DNA of 64,000 bases from Vibrio sp. 99-8-1. Its GTDB lineage: Bacteria; Pseudomonadota; Gammaproteobacteria; Enterobacterales; Vibrionaceae. The stretch is from NCBI RefSeq assembly GCF_013114595.1, contig NZ_VTXE01000019.1, forward strand, positions 1 through 64,000. Direction: 5' to 3'. The notes under the pieces were generated by a model. The model ran no database searches. It saw only the letters and a program-made list of their open reading frames with translations, and was not told where the DNA came from. Below are positions 44,979-54,598 of this stretch, piece by piece (positions within the stretch are counted from its first letter, which is position 1; the number at the start of each line of letters is the position of its first letter). The position numbers and the translations under genes were made by a program.

Positions 44979-45027
44979 TTCCAAACCGTACCATTTTAAG
45001 ATCATCTGTTTTCAAATTGTCACCCAC

Positions 45028-45047
45028 AAAAGCAAACGTTTGCTTTT
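45028..45047. promoter_or_regulatory. PurR-type operator
   Basis: AAAAGCAAACGTTTGCTTTT is a perfect 20-bp palindrome that contains the core GCAAACGTTTGC of the E. coli PurR box. It overlaps the -35 region of the promoter proposed for the downstream purine permease gene, so repression by PurR with hypoxanthine or guanine is expected. Confidence 0.78.
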
Positions 45048-45067
45048 TATATTCAAATCGATATAAT
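45039..45067 (+). promoter_or_regulatory. Promoter of the nucleobase permease gene
   Basis: A perfect TATAAT (45062-45067) lies 17 bp after TTTGCT (45039-45044), which is a poor -35 box and part of the PurR-type operator. The leader to the ATG at 45221 is about 145 bp and contains no gene. Confidence 0.6.
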
Positions 45068-45220
45068 CCCGCCCAATTCGATACAACTAGCAAAATGATT
45101 ATCGAATAACACCACAAACCCGAGCCGATTCTGATTAACAGCAATCACAGAAACTGTATCGAGCTCAACTGAGTTATCCCATTCAGCGATAACGAAGAAA
45201 CTGAAAATTAGGAAACGAAA

Positions 45221-46639
45221 ATGACGACTCAAAGCGCTTCGCGTAAGTCAGAACTGGTCTACCAACTGAATGATAGACCACCACTACCACATACTATTTT
45301 TGCTGCAATGCAGCACCTACTTGCTATGTTTGTTGCAGTGATAACACCATCACTGATCATATGCCAAGCTCTTGGCGTCTCTGCCGAGCAGACCAACACC
45401 ATCATTAGCATGTCTCTGTTTGCTTCTGGCATATCTTCATTTATTCAAATTCGCACCATTGGCCCTATCGGCTCTGGTCTTCTCTCTATCCAAGGCACCA
45501 GTTTTAACTTTCTCGGCCCAATCATTGGTGCTGGATTAGCGTTGAAACAAGGTGGTGCAGATATACCAACAATGATGGCGGCTATCTTTGGCACCATTCT
45601 GTTTGCCTCGACGGCAGAAATGCTTCTTTCTCGTGTATTAGAATACGCTCGCCGCATTATTTCACCATTGGTGTCAGGTATTGTCGTTACCCTCATTGGT
45701 CTAACCCTGATTCAAGTGGGGCTTGTTTCTATGGGAGGAGGTTACTCAGCACTGGGTGATGGAACATTTGGCAGTTTAGATAAACTCGCTTTAGCCGGTA
45801 TCGTTCTCAGCCTAATTATTATTTTGAATCGCTCTTCAAATCCCTATATACGAGTGGCCTCTATCGTCATTGCAATGACCGTTGGTTATATCGTTGCCTA
45901 CTTAATGGGTATGGTTGACACCTCATCAATGGCAGAAACAGCACTGTTTGCTGTACCAATGCCTATGCAGTTTGGTCTTAGTTTTGACTGGTCTCTCTTT
46001 ATCCCGTTGGTCTTGGTGTTTCTTATCACCGCCATTGAGGCCATCGGTGACATCACCGCCACCTCAGAAGTCTCTGGCGAACCCGTTAAAGGACCCGTTT
46101 ATCTAAAACGTATCAAAGGGGGCGTGTTGGCAGATGGCGTAAACTCCGCCATTGCAGCACTATTTAATAGCTTTCCAAATTCCACATTTAGTCAAAACAA
46201 CGGCGTTATTTTACTTACCGGTGTGGCGAGTCGTTATGTAGGTTACTTTATTGCGGGCATGTTAGTGCTGCTGGGTCTATTTCCTGGTGTTGCGAGCTTT
46301 GTTCAGCTTATACCTGAGCCTGTACTAGGCGGAGCAACCATTGTGATGTTTGGTACTATCGCTGCGGCTGGCATTCGAATTATCTCACGAGAAGAATTAG
46401 ACAGAAGAGCGATATTAATTATGGCGCTTTCTTTTTCCATGGGATTAGGAATTGCTCAAAAGCCAGAGATACTGCAATTTATGCCTGAATTCATAAAAAG
46501 CATTTTCTCATCAGGTATCTCAGCTGGCGGCATCACGGCGATTGTACTGAACATTCTTCTTCCACTAACAGATAACAAGCAACATACAACAACGGAAGAA
46601 ACAAGCCCACTCAAAGAAGCGAGTGAGTCAGCCTCTTAG
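45221..46639 (+). CDS. xanP: NCS2-family xanthine/uracil (nucleobase) permease
   Basis: A 472-residue inner-membrane symporter of the nucleobase-cation symporter-2 family with about 12-14 membrane segments. [20 protein letters not shown] (about 26-45) is the first helix with the family QH, and [17 protein letters not shown] (about 268-284) and [14 protein letters not shown] sequence ([11 protein letters not shown], about 320-330) hold the substrate-contacting residues. Its length, position next to spoT-trmH and the PurR box favour the xanthine permease XanP (YicE) group over the uracil permease UraA. Uptake of xanthine coupled to protons is the likely role. Substrate choice within the family is inferred. 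Confidence 0.85.
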   Translation: MTTQSASRKSELVYQLNDRPPLPHTIFAAMQHLLAMFVAVITPSLIICQALGVSAEQTNTIISMSLFASGISSFIQIRTIGPIGSGLLSIQGTSFNFLGPIIGAGLALKQGGADIPTMMAAIFGTILFASTAEMLLSRVLEYARRIISPLVSGIVVTLIGLTLIQVGLVSMGGGYSALGDGTFGSLDKLALAGIVLSLIIILNRSSNPYIRVASIVIAMTVGYIVAYLMGMVDTSSMAETALFAVPMPMQFGLSFDWSLFIPLVLVFLITAIEAIGDITATSEVSGEPVKGPVYLKRIKGGVLADGVNSAIAALFNSFPNSTFSQNNGVILLTGVASRYVGYFIAGMLVLLGLFPGVASFVQLIPEPVLGGATIVMFGTIAAAGIRIISREELDRRAILIMALSFSMGLGIAQKPEILQFMPEFIKSIFSSGISAGGITAIVLNILLPLTDNKQHTTTEETSPLKEASESAS

Positions 46640-46657
46640 TTCTGTTGCTTTTATGTT

Positions 46658-46688
46658 GATGATCGTCAGGCAGTGCCTGACGATCATC
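46658..46688. terminator. Perfect 15-bp hairpin between convergent genes
   Basis: GATGATCGTCAGGCA (46658-46672) and TGCCTGACGATCATC (46674-46688) are perfectly complementary with one base between. It lies between the stops of the permease gene and the small thioredoxin gene. Neither side has a long T run, so its role as a terminator is plausible but not certain. Confidence 0.55.
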
Positions 46689-46693
46689 TCTCG

Positions 46694-46924
46694 TTACAAC
46701 CAGCTAGCCACCTCTTTTTCATCCGGTACACTGCCTTTATGAACAACATGTTCATCAATCACCACCGCAGGAGTTTTCATCACGCTATAGGCCATGATCT
46801 GTTGTAAATCTGTCACTTTAATCAGTTCAATCTCCACTCCCTGTTCTATCGCCACTTTTTCGATCAATGCCGCTGTCACTTGACAGTTTTTACAGCCCGA
46901 GCCGAGTACTTTTACTACTTTCAT
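46694..46924 (-). CDS. Small thioredoxin-like redox protein
   Basis: A 76-residue single-domain thioredoxin-fold protein of the small archaeal/bacterial glutaredoxin-like type (often named redox-active disulfide protein 2). The active site is GCKNC (C11 and C14), the conserved cis-proline is in KTPAVVID (about 51-58), and the protein ends with a helix DEKEVASWL. Such proteins are often found with DUF318-type permeases, as here, with 18 bp between the genes. It may deliver electrons to, or take cysteines from, the CSCS motif of that permease. The exact partner is not known. Confidence 0.85.
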   Translation of the reverse strand: MKVVKVLGSGCKNCQVTAALIEKVAIEQGVEIELIKVTDLQQIMAYSVMKTPAVVIDEHVVHKGSVPDEKEVASWL

Positions 46925-46942
46925 CTTTTATCTCCTAAAAAA

Positions 46943-47941
46943 TTAACCAAATATAAATACATAATTAAATAGCCACCCCATTAGGGTAAATGCAGATAGC
47001 AGCACCAAAAACAGCACCAGTAATAACTTCCACATCATCACTTGCTTCAATAAAATAAACTCAGGAAAACTTGCCGCTACGGTACTCATACAAAAAGCCA
47101 AGGTTGTTCCAATGGGCAGACCATTGACAATCAAGCTTTCCATCACAGGAATGACGCCAGTAGCATTTGAGTACAAAGGGATACCAAGCAGCACCGCAGC
47201 AGGAACCGACCACCACTGTCCATCTCCCAAATGTGTTTCTATCCAGCCATCAGGAACAAAGCCATGTAGAGCCGCTCCTAAACCAACACCGATAAAAACC
47301 CATTTCCATACTCTCGCTACGATCTCTTGTGTCTCTTGTTTGGCAAATGTATGACGTTGCTTGAGTGATAAAGAAGGCACATTATCTCGATTCATAGAAG
47401 GTTGATGACGCTGCTCAATACCACGTTGTAGTGCCTCTGCGGCGAACGAATGCAACCAGCGTTCAGCTTTTATAGCATCAAGAAAAAAGCCACTCACAAT
47501 TCCAATTGTAAGGCCTACCAAAATGTACATAAGAGTAAACTTCCAACCAAGCAAGCTCACCAACAAAAGCACCGCGACCTCATTGATAAGGGGAGAAGTA
47601 ATTAAAAAGGCCATGGTGATGCCAAGGGGAATTCCTGCAGAGGTAAAACCGAGAAAAACAGGGATACTGGAACAGGAGCAAAATGGAGTAATTGAACCAA
47701 AGGTAGCCCCTAAACCATAACCTAAAAAACGCGGTTTATCGGCTAAATAATCTCGCACACGTTCAACATCTAATGATGCTCGAATCATAGCGATGACATA
47801 AATCATAACCAGCAATAAAACAAAAATTTTGGCGGTATCTTCAACAAAGAAATGCAGAGCATCACCCAGTTTACTCTGCGGGGAAAGTTGCAAAGTATCA
47901 AACACCAGCCAAGAGGCGAAATCAGTAAAGAGTTGAAACAT
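46943..47941 (-). CDS. DUF318-family permease
   Basis: A 332-residue polytopic membrane protein with about eight hydrophobic segments. GSITPFCSCSSIPVFLGFTSAGIPLG-like sequence (about 80-105) carries the CSCSS motif that marks this permease family (ArsP/YraQ relatives), and a second PLYSNATGVIPVMESL block near 255-270 mirrors it, as in two-repeat transporters. Relatives export organoarsenicals or are found in metal-stress operons. Here the partners are an ECF sigma factor upstream (66 bp) and a thioredoxin-like protein downstream, an arrangement I recall from SigZ operons. The transported substrate is not known. Confidence 0.82.
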   Translation of the reverse strand: MFQLFTDFASWLVFDTLQLSPQSKLGDALHFFVEDTAKIFVLLLVMIYVIAMIRASLDVERVRDYLADKPRFLGYGLGATFGSITPFCSCSSIPVFLGFTSAGIPLGITMAFLITSPLINEVAVLLLVSLLGWKFTLMYILVGLTIGIVSGFFLDAIKAERWLHSFAAEALQRGIEQRHQPSMNRDNVPSLSLKQRHTFAKQETQEIVARVWKWVFIGVGLGAALHGFVPDGWIETHLGDGQWWSVPAAVLLGIPLYSNATGVIPVMESLIVNGLPIGTTLAFCMSTVAASFPEFILLKQVMMWKLLLVLFLVLLSAFTLMGWLFNYVFIFG

Positions 47942-48007
47942 AATAATCCTAGTTAATTCATCTTTACCCTAAAGACGGACAAAGATTAAAAAGGATTCAC
48001 TCTTTTT

Positions 48008-48589
48008 TTAATTTTCTTTCTCTTCGCCATTTTCTCGGCGGGTAAAACAGCACACTTGATGATTCTCATCAAACTTAACCTTGCAGGAAACACTCAGTTG
48101 ATGACGAAGCTTCTCCCTTGCTCGGCGAATTCTTGATTTTGTAGCTGGCAGGCTTAAACCGTGTTGTATGGCAAAATCTTGTTGATTCATTCCTTGCAAA
48201 TCACAAGCGGTAATAATTTCTCTATCGGGCTGTTCGAGCTCAGACAACACTCTAGGCAGACAACTAATGGCAAGCAAATCAACGGCATCTAGCGATGTTT
48301 CACTCTCTTCAATATCATCAGCTAACAACTGAAAAGAAGGCTCTCTGGAGAGATCAATAATCAAGTTATGAGCAACTCGAAACATCCACGCCTTACTATT
48401 CTCCACATCACAAAATGCAGAACCTTGCCCCATAACCCGAATGAACACCTCTTGCAAAATATCATGGGCTCGCTGTTTATCCTGAGTCTGTTTATACAAC
48501 CAAAGTGCCAATGTTTTTTCATTCGCATTCCAAGCTCGCATAGCACAAGGTAATGCATCACCGTCACTGTGATGATTTGTTACCGCCAT
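48008..48589 (-). CDS. sigZ: ECF sigma factor (SigZ-like)
   Basis: A 193-residue ECF sigma factor. Region 2 includes HDILQEVFIRVM (about 42-53) and AWMFRVAHNLIIDLSR (about 67-82); region 4 includes PRVLSELEQPDREIITACDLQGMNQQDFA (split, about 108-136) and LPATKSRIRRAREKLR for -35 recognition. The C-terminal tail after about residue 165 contains SCKVKFDENHQVCCF, three cysteines and a histidine, which could bind metal or sense redox state. No anti-sigma gene is next to it. It is followed by the permease and thioredoxin genes, which it may transcribe. Confidence 0.85.
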   Translation of the reverse strand: MAVTNHHSDGDALPCAMRAWNANEKTLALWLYKQTQDKQRAHDILQEVFIRVMGQGSAFCDVENSKAWMFRVAHNLIIDLSREPSFQLLADDIEESETSLDAVDLLAISCLPRVLSELEQPDREIITACDLQGMNQQDFAIQHGLSLPATKSRIRRAREKLRHQLSVSCKVKFDENHQVCCFTRRENGEEKEN

Positions 48590-48615
48590 AATAGATCCAT
48601 TGTTGTGGTTAAAAG

Positions 48616-50511
48616 CTATTCAAGTAAAAAAGTGCTGTCGCTACTGACAACCACTCCATGACGCAGAAAGTTCTCACCCAATATCATGCTGTATTCGAAT
48701 CGAGAACGATCTTGTAAATTAACATTAACTGTCTCTCTAATGTCTCCCACTTGCACATCCATTTTCACTACAGGCCGATGATTCGCTTTCTCTCCTGACT
48801 TTGCCTTAATTGTCATCATTCGAACTATGTCTCGAGTAAATGTTTGTTTTTGCCCTTGAGAGTTTCGGTATGTAAAGTCCACCATTTTTTTGCCGTCTTG
48901 TTCATACAAAGTAATGTCTTGCGCATGGATTGAGCTCATATCTGCCCCGGTATCTAACTTAACAGGAAAAGTCATCCCTTCTACCGTTGCATTTTCAATA
49001 TAGCCCGCCTTAATCAATTGATGCGACTCAAGCAATAAATCGGTGCGGGTATTGATTAGAAGGCCATTTTTCCCCATACCCCGCCCGATATGGAAAGTTA
49101 CTTGCTGATCTCCCTCATTTTCTAAGCTATCCAAGGCAACTTGATAGTCTTTGTACTGACCATTTGCTTCGATACGCATCTCAACAATAGGTCGAACTGA
49201 ATTACCCACTTTAATTTTTCGCTCGACAGCTTTTACTTGCTTTTTCAACTCGCCATGGCGATCTTGCAAATAATACGTCACCTGCTGCCCTTTATTGGCA
49301 CCAGATAACTCAAAACTAGGCAAGGTAAGTAGTGGCGTCTGCACGTTTAAATCAATCTCAGATTTAACCTCTACACCATCAATGAGCAACTCCTCTTCTG
49401 GAGAGATCACCAGTGGTCGCTTTTGTTTCATTCGGTCAGAAAACATTTCAGCCGGCTTATCCAGCAAATGTTTCTCATTGGCACTTAAAACAAAATTCTT
49501 ACTTAATACGTCGGTCCCAATTCGTAATTGAGTACTGTTTTTTGAACGATCTTTTAGGTAAACCAATAAATGCGTCTCAAAACCATTTTTCCCTTTCACG
49601 GCAATATAAACCTCTGGTCTTTCCGTTTTGCCAAAGGTCAAAGTATCAATAAGCGGTAAGGTCAAAGACTCCGATTTGCCTTGCGCATCTTCAGTGGTAA
49701 AGCTCACCATATTGTTTTGTTTATCTACGTTGATATTGGTAGCGTGCATAACGGAATGACGACTGGTTAATGAGAAACTGGTTTCCATCGCCAGGTCTCC
49801 CACCATCAGTGTTTCTTGACGACCAACCAATTGCGCTTTGGGTTGTTCCTGTAAAAAATCATAACCGGCAAACACCCATGCATGTTGTTTCAAAAATGAT
49901 TTACCAATAAGAATAGGCGCTGTAAATTTGGATCGATCCGTCAAGCTCGCTTCAGTATGAATATCAACATCGGCAATTTTCATCTTCAGGTCAATCACTG
50001 GACGATACAACGGCTCTTTACTAGTACGACTCCGTACAACACTAATGCGGTATAGAGGCCGGTCAAACTCCAGCACTTCGCCAGATAATGGATTCCGAAT
50101 AGTAAAGCTAACCCTGACTTGTAGGTTTTCATGTTCGGCGTCATTAAATGCTTTTCGCCACCAATCACTCTCAACACCGCCAAAATCTACAATAACCTTC
50201 TTGAGTAACTCTCGATTGGTGAGCGCCTTATAGGTTGGATTTAAGCTATAGATCAAAATATCATCGGCATGCATTGAGGTGGTGTCTGCGCCAGTATCAA
50301 TTTTCCCGACAAAAGGAATATCACTGTATTTACCAGATCCAGTAAAGTAGATATGCTCAAGACGCCCCAAAACGGTCTTCCCATCTAATGTATAGGCGGG
50401 GTATTGAGTGGTATATTTCGCATCTTTAGCAATCGCTAAATTTGAAGTAAATGTCACTACCATAGAAAATACAGCCACCAGCAGTGTTAACGCTCTAACA
50501 ACTTTTTTCAT
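48616..50511 (-). CDS. Secreted four-repeat retropepsin-like (RimB/Zn_protease-type) protein
   Basis: A 631-residue protein with a Sec signal peptide (MKKVVRALTLLVAVFSMVV then AIA-KD). The mature part is four copies of a clan AA aspartic-protease-like unit of about 130-150 residues, each with a substrate-side strand block of the form RPxV and a later D/L-R-S-x block. Only the first and last copies keep the catalytic DTGAD (residues 72-76 and 520-524); the middle two have lost it. Single-domain relatives are called putative ATP-dependent zinc proteases, although the DTG motif argues for an aspartic protease that acts as a dimer. The two intact halves could pair within one chain. The start at 50511 begins the signal peptide; a further in-frame start lies six codons upstream. 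The gene lies 26 bp upstream of sigZ. Confidence 0.75.
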   Translation of the reverse strand: MKKVVRALTLLVAVFSMVVTFTSNLAIAKDAKYTTQYPAYTLDGKTVLGRLEHIYFTGSGKYSDIPFVGKIDTGADTTSMHADDILIYSLNPTYKALTNRELLKKVIVDFGGVESDWWRKAFNDAEHENLQVRVSFTIRNPLSGEVLEFDRPLYRISVVRSRTSKEPLYRPVIDLKMKIADVDIHTEASLTDRSKFTAPILIGKSFLKQHAWVFAGYDFLQEQPKAQLVGRQETLMVGDLAMETSFSLTSRHSVMHATNINVDKQNNMVSFTTEDAQGKSESLTLPLIDTLTFGKTERPEVYIAVKGKNGFETHLLVYLKDRSKNSTQLRIGTDVLSKNFVLSANEKHLLDKPAEMFSDRMKQKRPLVISPEEELLIDGVEVKSEIDLNVQTPLLTLPSFELSGANKGQQVTYYLQDRHGELKKQVKAVERKIKVGNSVRPIVEMRIEANGQYKDYQVALDSLENEGDQQVTFHIGRGMGKNGLLINTRTDLLLESHQLIKAGYIENATVEGMTFPVKLDTGADMSSIHAQDITLYEQDGKKMVDFTYRNSQGQKQTFTRDIVRMMTIKAKSGEKANHRPVVKMDVQVGDIRETVNVNLQDRSRFEYSMILGENFLRHGVVVSSDSTFLLE

Positions 50512-50748
50512 TGAATATTCCCAGCCCAATACAAAACAAGAATCTAAATCTCTATTTGTCAGTTTTACAAAATGTCGTAATTTATTGATATCTTTTATTT
50601 ATTTCATTACTGATTTTAGACGATATACAAAATAACAACAGATAGAATTGTGAAGTTTTGGTAAGTTTTTGCTCTGGATATTTTATTATTTGCCCCCATT
50701 TATAGAGTCATATACGGTTATAGCCAACATTACTAAAGAGAAGTACCC

Positions 50749-53094
50749 ATGAGTCAAGGGATCAGCTTACAAATAGCAAAAGAGTTGAATGTTCGACCAG
50801 AGCAAGTCAACGCCACCATAAATCTGATCGACGAAGGGAGTACTATCCCCTTTATTGCGAGATACCGAAAAGAAGTCACCGGAGGTTTGGACGATACTCA
50901 ACTGCGCACGCTTGACAGCCGACTCACATATTTAAGAGAAATGGATGAACGTCGTCACGCCATTATTAAATCCATTACTGAGCAAGGCAAACTTACCGCC
51001 GAACTAGAAAGAGAAATCGCTCAAGCAGACAGTAAAACTCGTTTAGAAGATCTCTATTTACCTTACAAACCCAAGCGCCGTACCAAGGGGCAAATCGCCA
51101 TTGAAGCGGGCTTACTGCCTTTAGCCGACACGCTATGGCAACAGGCAAATACTCAACCGGAAATAGAAGCACAAAAATACCTAAATCCGGAAATGAAGAT
51201 AACCGACAGCAAAGCAGCCTTAGACGGTGCCCGCGCAATCGTCATGGAGCGCATTGCAGAAGATGCGAATCTCATTGAAAAACTGCGTCGCTATTTGTCT
51301 AGCCATGCTGAGTTACAATCTCGTGTAATAGAGGGTAAGCAGCAGCAAGGGGAAAAGTTTAAAGATTACTTTGAACACAACGAAAAGATCACTCGCGTAC
51401 CTTCTCACCGAGCATTAGCCATGTTAAGAGGACGTAATGAGGGTTATTTGCAACTCTCCATGCAAGCCGACCCTAATCAGTTAGAGTCGACCAAAGGCTC
51501 CTATTGCGAAGAAATTATAGGCAAACATTACGGTATACATTTAAGTGATGCTCCTGCGGACAAATGGCGTAAACAAGCGATTAGCTGGGCATGGCGTATC
51601 AAAATCTCTACCCACATGGAAACCGAGCTTATCGGTGCCATGAAAGAGCGAGCAGAAATTGGCGCCATTGATGTTTTCGCCAGCAACCTTAAAGATCTGT
51701 TAATGGCAGCACCAGCAGGACCTAGAGCAACATTAGGCTTGGATCCAGGATTAAGAACCGGCTCCAAAATGGCTGTTGTTGACAGCACAGGTAAAGTGTT
51801 AGCAACAGAGACTATTTATCCTAATCCGCCACAAAATCAGATAGATAAGTCTGCTCATACTCTTCAGCAGTTAATCAAAAAACACCACGTCGATCTTATT
51901 GCTATTGGTAATGGCACAGCATCTCGTGAAACAGACAGCTTTGTTGCCGATGCTTTAAAGCAGGCAAATCTAAGCGTACAAAAAATTATCGTTAGCGAAG
52001 CAGGGGCATCGGTTTACTCTGCTTCCGAACTGGCTGCAAATGAATTTCCCAATATGGATGTATCGCTTAGAGGTGCAGTTTCCATAGCCAGACGTCTACA
52101 AGATCCACTGGCAGAGCTGGTTAAGATTGACCCTAAATCTATTGGTGTAGGTCAATATCAGCATGACGTTAGCCAAGCTATGCTAGCAAAGCGCCTTGAT
52201 GCCGTTGTAGAAGATTGTGTAAACGCTGTTGGCGTTGATGTAAACACGGCCTCTGCCGCTTTGCTTACCCGTGTGGCTGGCTTATCCAATACCATTGCAC
52301 AGAATATTGTTAACTTTCGCGATGAACATGGTCGTTTTGAAAGCAGAACGACTCTAAAAAAGGTCGCTCGCCTTGGACCAAAAGCGTTTGAACAAAGCGC
52401 TGGTTTTTTACGTATTATGAATGGTAAGAACCCATTAGATGCTTCATCGGTTCACCCTGAAGCTTATCCTGTGGTAAAAGCCATTGCGGACAAAAATCAT
52501 AAAAACATCCAAAGTCTATTGGCCGATAGTGCTTTCCTTACTGCATTAAACGCTAGCGATTACACCAGTGACTTGTTTGGCATCCCTACCGTAACCGATA
52601 TCATTAAGGAGCTTGATAAGCCGGGTCGAGATCCCAGACCAGAGTTTAAAACCGCTACCTTTGCTGCAGGAGTCAATAAAATATCAGACTTGGAAGCAGG
52701 TATGATTTTAGAAGGGGTGGTGTCCAATGTGGCTAATTTTGGGGCATTTGTCGATATTGGTGTTCATCAGGATGGTTTAGTCCATATCTCTGCTCTGACA
52801 GATCGATATGTTGCCGATCCTCGTGAAGTTGTAAAAGCGGGAGATATTGTCACCGTAAAAGTGACAGAGATAGATGTTCAACGTAAACGTATTGCTCTCA
52901 CTATGCGCTTAAATGATAGCTCTGCAAGTCATTCTCGAACAACCGATACGCCGCGTTCAAGTAATAACCGTAACGCAAAAGGAAACAACGCTTCGCCGCG
53001 TCAGCAACAAAACACACGCAAAGAGCCGCCAGCAAATAGCGCAATGGGTGGCGCATTCGCAGCAGCTTTTGCAAATAACAAACGAAACAAATAA
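50749..53094 (+). CDS. tex: Tex-family RNA-binding transcription accessory protein
   Basis: A 781-residue protein of the Tex (YhgF) family. The helical N-terminal part begins [16 protein letters not shown]; the YqgF-like RNase H-fold domain starts near 330 with [18 protein letters not shown]; a helix-hairpin-helix region lies at about 500-560 ([17 protein letters not shown]); and a C-terminal S1 domain spans about 645-715 ([25 protein letters not shown]). A low-complexity tail rich in Ser, Asn and Gln follows. Tex binds nucleic acids and is linked to transcription and stress tolerance; its exact reaction is unclear. It has a good AAAGAGAAG ribosome site. Confidence 0.96.
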   Translation: MSQGISLQIAKELNVRPEQVNATINLIDEGSTIPFIARYRKEVTGGLDDTQLRTLDSRLTYLREMDERRHAIIKSITEQGKLTAELEREIAQADSKTRLEDLYLPYKPKRRTKGQIAIEAGLLPLADTLWQQANTQPEIEAQKYLNPEMKITDSKAALDGARAIVMERIAEDANLIEKLRRYLSSHAELQSRVIEGKQQQGEKFKDYFEHNEKITRVPSHRALAMLRGRNEGYLQLSMQADPNQLESTKGSYCEEIIGKHYGIHLSDAPADKWRKQAISWAWRIKISTHMETELIGAMKERAEIGAIDVFASNLKDLLMAAPAGPRATLGLDPGLRTGSKMAVVDSTGKVLATETIYPNPPQNQIDKSAHTLQQLIKKHHVDLIAIGNGTASRETDSFVADALKQANLSVQKIIVSEAGASVYSASELAANEFPNMDVSLRGAVSIARRLQDPLAELVKIDPKSIGVGQYQHDVSQAMLAKRLDAVVEDCVNAVGVDVNTASAALLTRVAGLSNTIAQNIVNFRDEHGRFESRTTLKKVARLGPKAFEQSAGFLRIMNGKNPLDASSVHPEAYPVVKAIADKNHKNIQSLLADSAFLTALNASDYTSDLFGIPTVTDIIKELDKPGRDPRPEFKTATFAAGVNKISDLEAGMILEGVVSNVANFGAFVDIGVHQDGLVHISALTDRYVADPREVVKAGDIVTVKVTEIDVQRKRIALTMRLNDSSASHSRTTDTPRSSNNRNAKGNNASPRQQQNTRKEPPANSAMGGAFAAAFANNKRNK

Positions 53095-53103
53095 TAAGCG
53101 GAA

Positions 53104-53172
53104 CTCGAGGTAGCGAGGTTACTGGATTTTGGAGACAGCATTTTTCCAAGTCCAGACCTCCCGCTAGCTCGT
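53104..53172. repeat. Imperfect long inverted repeat after tex
   Basis: The segment CGAGGTAGCG-AGGT-ACTGGA near 53106-53128 is roughly complementary to 53146-53172 (TCCAAGTCCAGACCTCCCGCTAGCTCG read in parts). It would form an interrupted stem of about 25 bp between convergent genes. It could be a terminator or a degenerate repeat. Confidence 0.45.
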
Positions 53173-53175
53173 ATT

Positions 53176-53198
53176 CTAGATACTCAAAGAGTATCTAG
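53176..53198 (-). terminator. Perfect 10-bp hairpin overlapping the stop of the hypothetical gene
   Basis: CTAGATACTC (53176-53185) and GAGTATCTAG (53189-53198) pair perfectly around AAA. The stem overlaps the minus-strand stop codon at 53195-53197. A T run does not follow closely. Confidence 0.5.
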
Positions 53199-53665
53199 AG
53201 CACCGCAATCACCTCAGAAGGCGTATTTGGTGCGACGGCATGACCATAGTGATACTTAATCACTGTACGTCGACGCTCCATTTTTCCCTGAACAATTGCC
53301 GCTTCAACTAAACTTTTCGGTAACCGAAAGCGAATGGTATAACCCATTCCCTGTTTTTCAGAATAAGTTTGTAACGCAATTAACTCAAATAAGCGACTTA
53401 GTGTGTCTTTTGGCTCTTCACTGCGAGCAGAAGACGTATTAGCCTCATTATCCAACTCATAGTCAGGGTGGTCAGATGGCTCCCAAGCAGGTCGTTTCCG
53501 GCGTTTGTCTTCGGCCTTCACCCGTCTTTCTGCATTGGTTTTAGCCAGTTCTACTGGCGGCGTAACAGGTTCACGAACCTTATTATCTCTTGCCGCTTGT
53601 TCAGTTTGAACATTGACCGAAGGGGCAATCAGTGGCACGTTCACATTGGTCGGCGACACAATCAT
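53195..53665 (-). CDS. Conserved hypothetical protein, disordered N-terminus
   Basis: A 156-residue protein. The first about 95 residues are rich in Pro, Glu, Lys and Arg and look disordered. The last about 60 residues (from LSRLFELIALQTYSEKQG) look folded, with a basic stretch KMERRRTVIKYHYGHAV. There is no signal peptide or membrane segment. The start is strong: AGGAGG lies six bases before the ATG. I do not recognise a described family; similar proteins occur at this place next to bioH in vibrios, to my recollection. Confidence 0.7.
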   Translation of the reverse strand: MIVSPTNVNVPLIAPSVNVQTEQAARDNKVREPVTPPVELAKTNAERRVKAEDKRRKRPAWEPSDHPDYELDNEANTSSARSEEPKDTLSRLFELIALQTYSEKQGMGYTIRFRLPKSLVEAAIVQGKMERRRTVIKYHYGHAVAPNTPSEVIAVL

Positions 53666-53747
53666 GACAAACCTCCTTCTACATCAACCAGTCCGAATAT
53701 CAACTATATCCTGCTTGGTTAGGTTACTTATCGGCCAATTTGTTCAA

Positions 53748-54515
53748 TTATTTACCACTAAATTGAATTAATTTGTCACAAAACAGATCTAATTCCGTCA
53801 TGAAAGGCGCATGAGAAGAGTCAGAAAATACGTAATGTGTTGAATATGGAATGGTTTTTAGCAAATCATCTGCGACTTTTACCGGAACAAGCCCATCAAG
53901 CCGTCCATACAAACGCAGCAGCGGCATGGTCAGTTTTGCTAAATCGCCTCTCAAGTCGATCTCTGCGAGCAGTGCTAAGCCGAGTTTCAAACTATTTTCT
54001 GAAGGTAATGTTCGAGAGAGAACGGCTCTCTTTAACGTTTTAACGTCTTGCCTTGCTGTTGGGCTTCCCATCGCTTGAAGCGCCATAAATCGCTCAATAG
54101 TCGTTTTAAAGTCCACCATCAACTGTTCGGTAAAGGCATCCAGAACTTCCGGTTTGATTCCTCTCCATGGACGCTCTGCAGCAAATTTAGGTGAACTGGC
54201 TACAGTAATTAACTTAGAGACTCTTTCTGCGTGCTGTAAGGCAACCTGAGTAGCAATAAGCCCTCCTAACGACCAACCAACCCATATCGCCTTTTCCGGC
54301 GCGGCTTGTAGAACCAAGCGAACAATCTCATCTAAGTCTTCAGCGCCAACATCGGAGCTGTGGCCATAGCCGGGCAGATCAACAACGTGCACGGTAAAAT
54401 GATGAGAAAGGGCATCAACGGTCTGCTGCCAAACTGCACCATTCATTCCCCAGCCATGCACCAAAACCAGGTCATCACCACTTCCTTCCCGCTGCCAATA
54501 TAGTTCCGACTTCAT
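53748..54515 (-). CDS. bioH: Pimeloyl-ACP methyl ester carboxylesterase
   Basis: A 255-residue alpha/beta hydrolase, the usual BioH length. LVHGWGMNGAVWQ (about 17-29) is the oxyanion region, GWSLGG (about 79-84) holds the nucleophile serine, the acid lies in RLYGRLDGLVP (about 200-210) and the histidine in DSSHAPFM (about 231-238). BioH removes the methyl group from pimeloyl-ACP methyl ester at the end of the BioC-BioH route to biotin. The ATG at 54515 has GGAGA at the right distance, so the 26 codons of open frame upstream are not used. It diverges from comF with 83 bp between the starts, the arrangement known in gammaproteobacteria. Confidence 0.93.
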   Translation of the reverse strand: MKSELYWQREGSGDDLVLVHGWGMNGAVWQQTVDALSHHFTVHVVDLPGYGHSSDVGAEDLDEIVRLVLQAAPEKAIWVGWSLGGLIATQVALQHAERVSKLITVASSPKFAAERPWRGIKPEVLDAFTEQLMVDFKTTIERFMALQAMGSPTARQDVKTLKRAVLSRTLPSENSLKLGLALLAEIDLRGDLAKLTMPLLRLYGRLDGLVPVKVADDLLKTIPYSTHYVFSDSSHAPFMTELDLFCDKLIQFSGK

Positions 54516-54598
54516 TACATCTCCTACTTCTTTCATACATTTGTTATGCACTGCAATGCTAATTTCATTCAATACCAGCCGATAAGGTGTCAATCGCT

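Noticed and set aside
44979..45220. A purine riboswitch in the permease leader.
   Set aside because: The purine aptamer core could not be found; the PurR-type palindrome explains purine control better.
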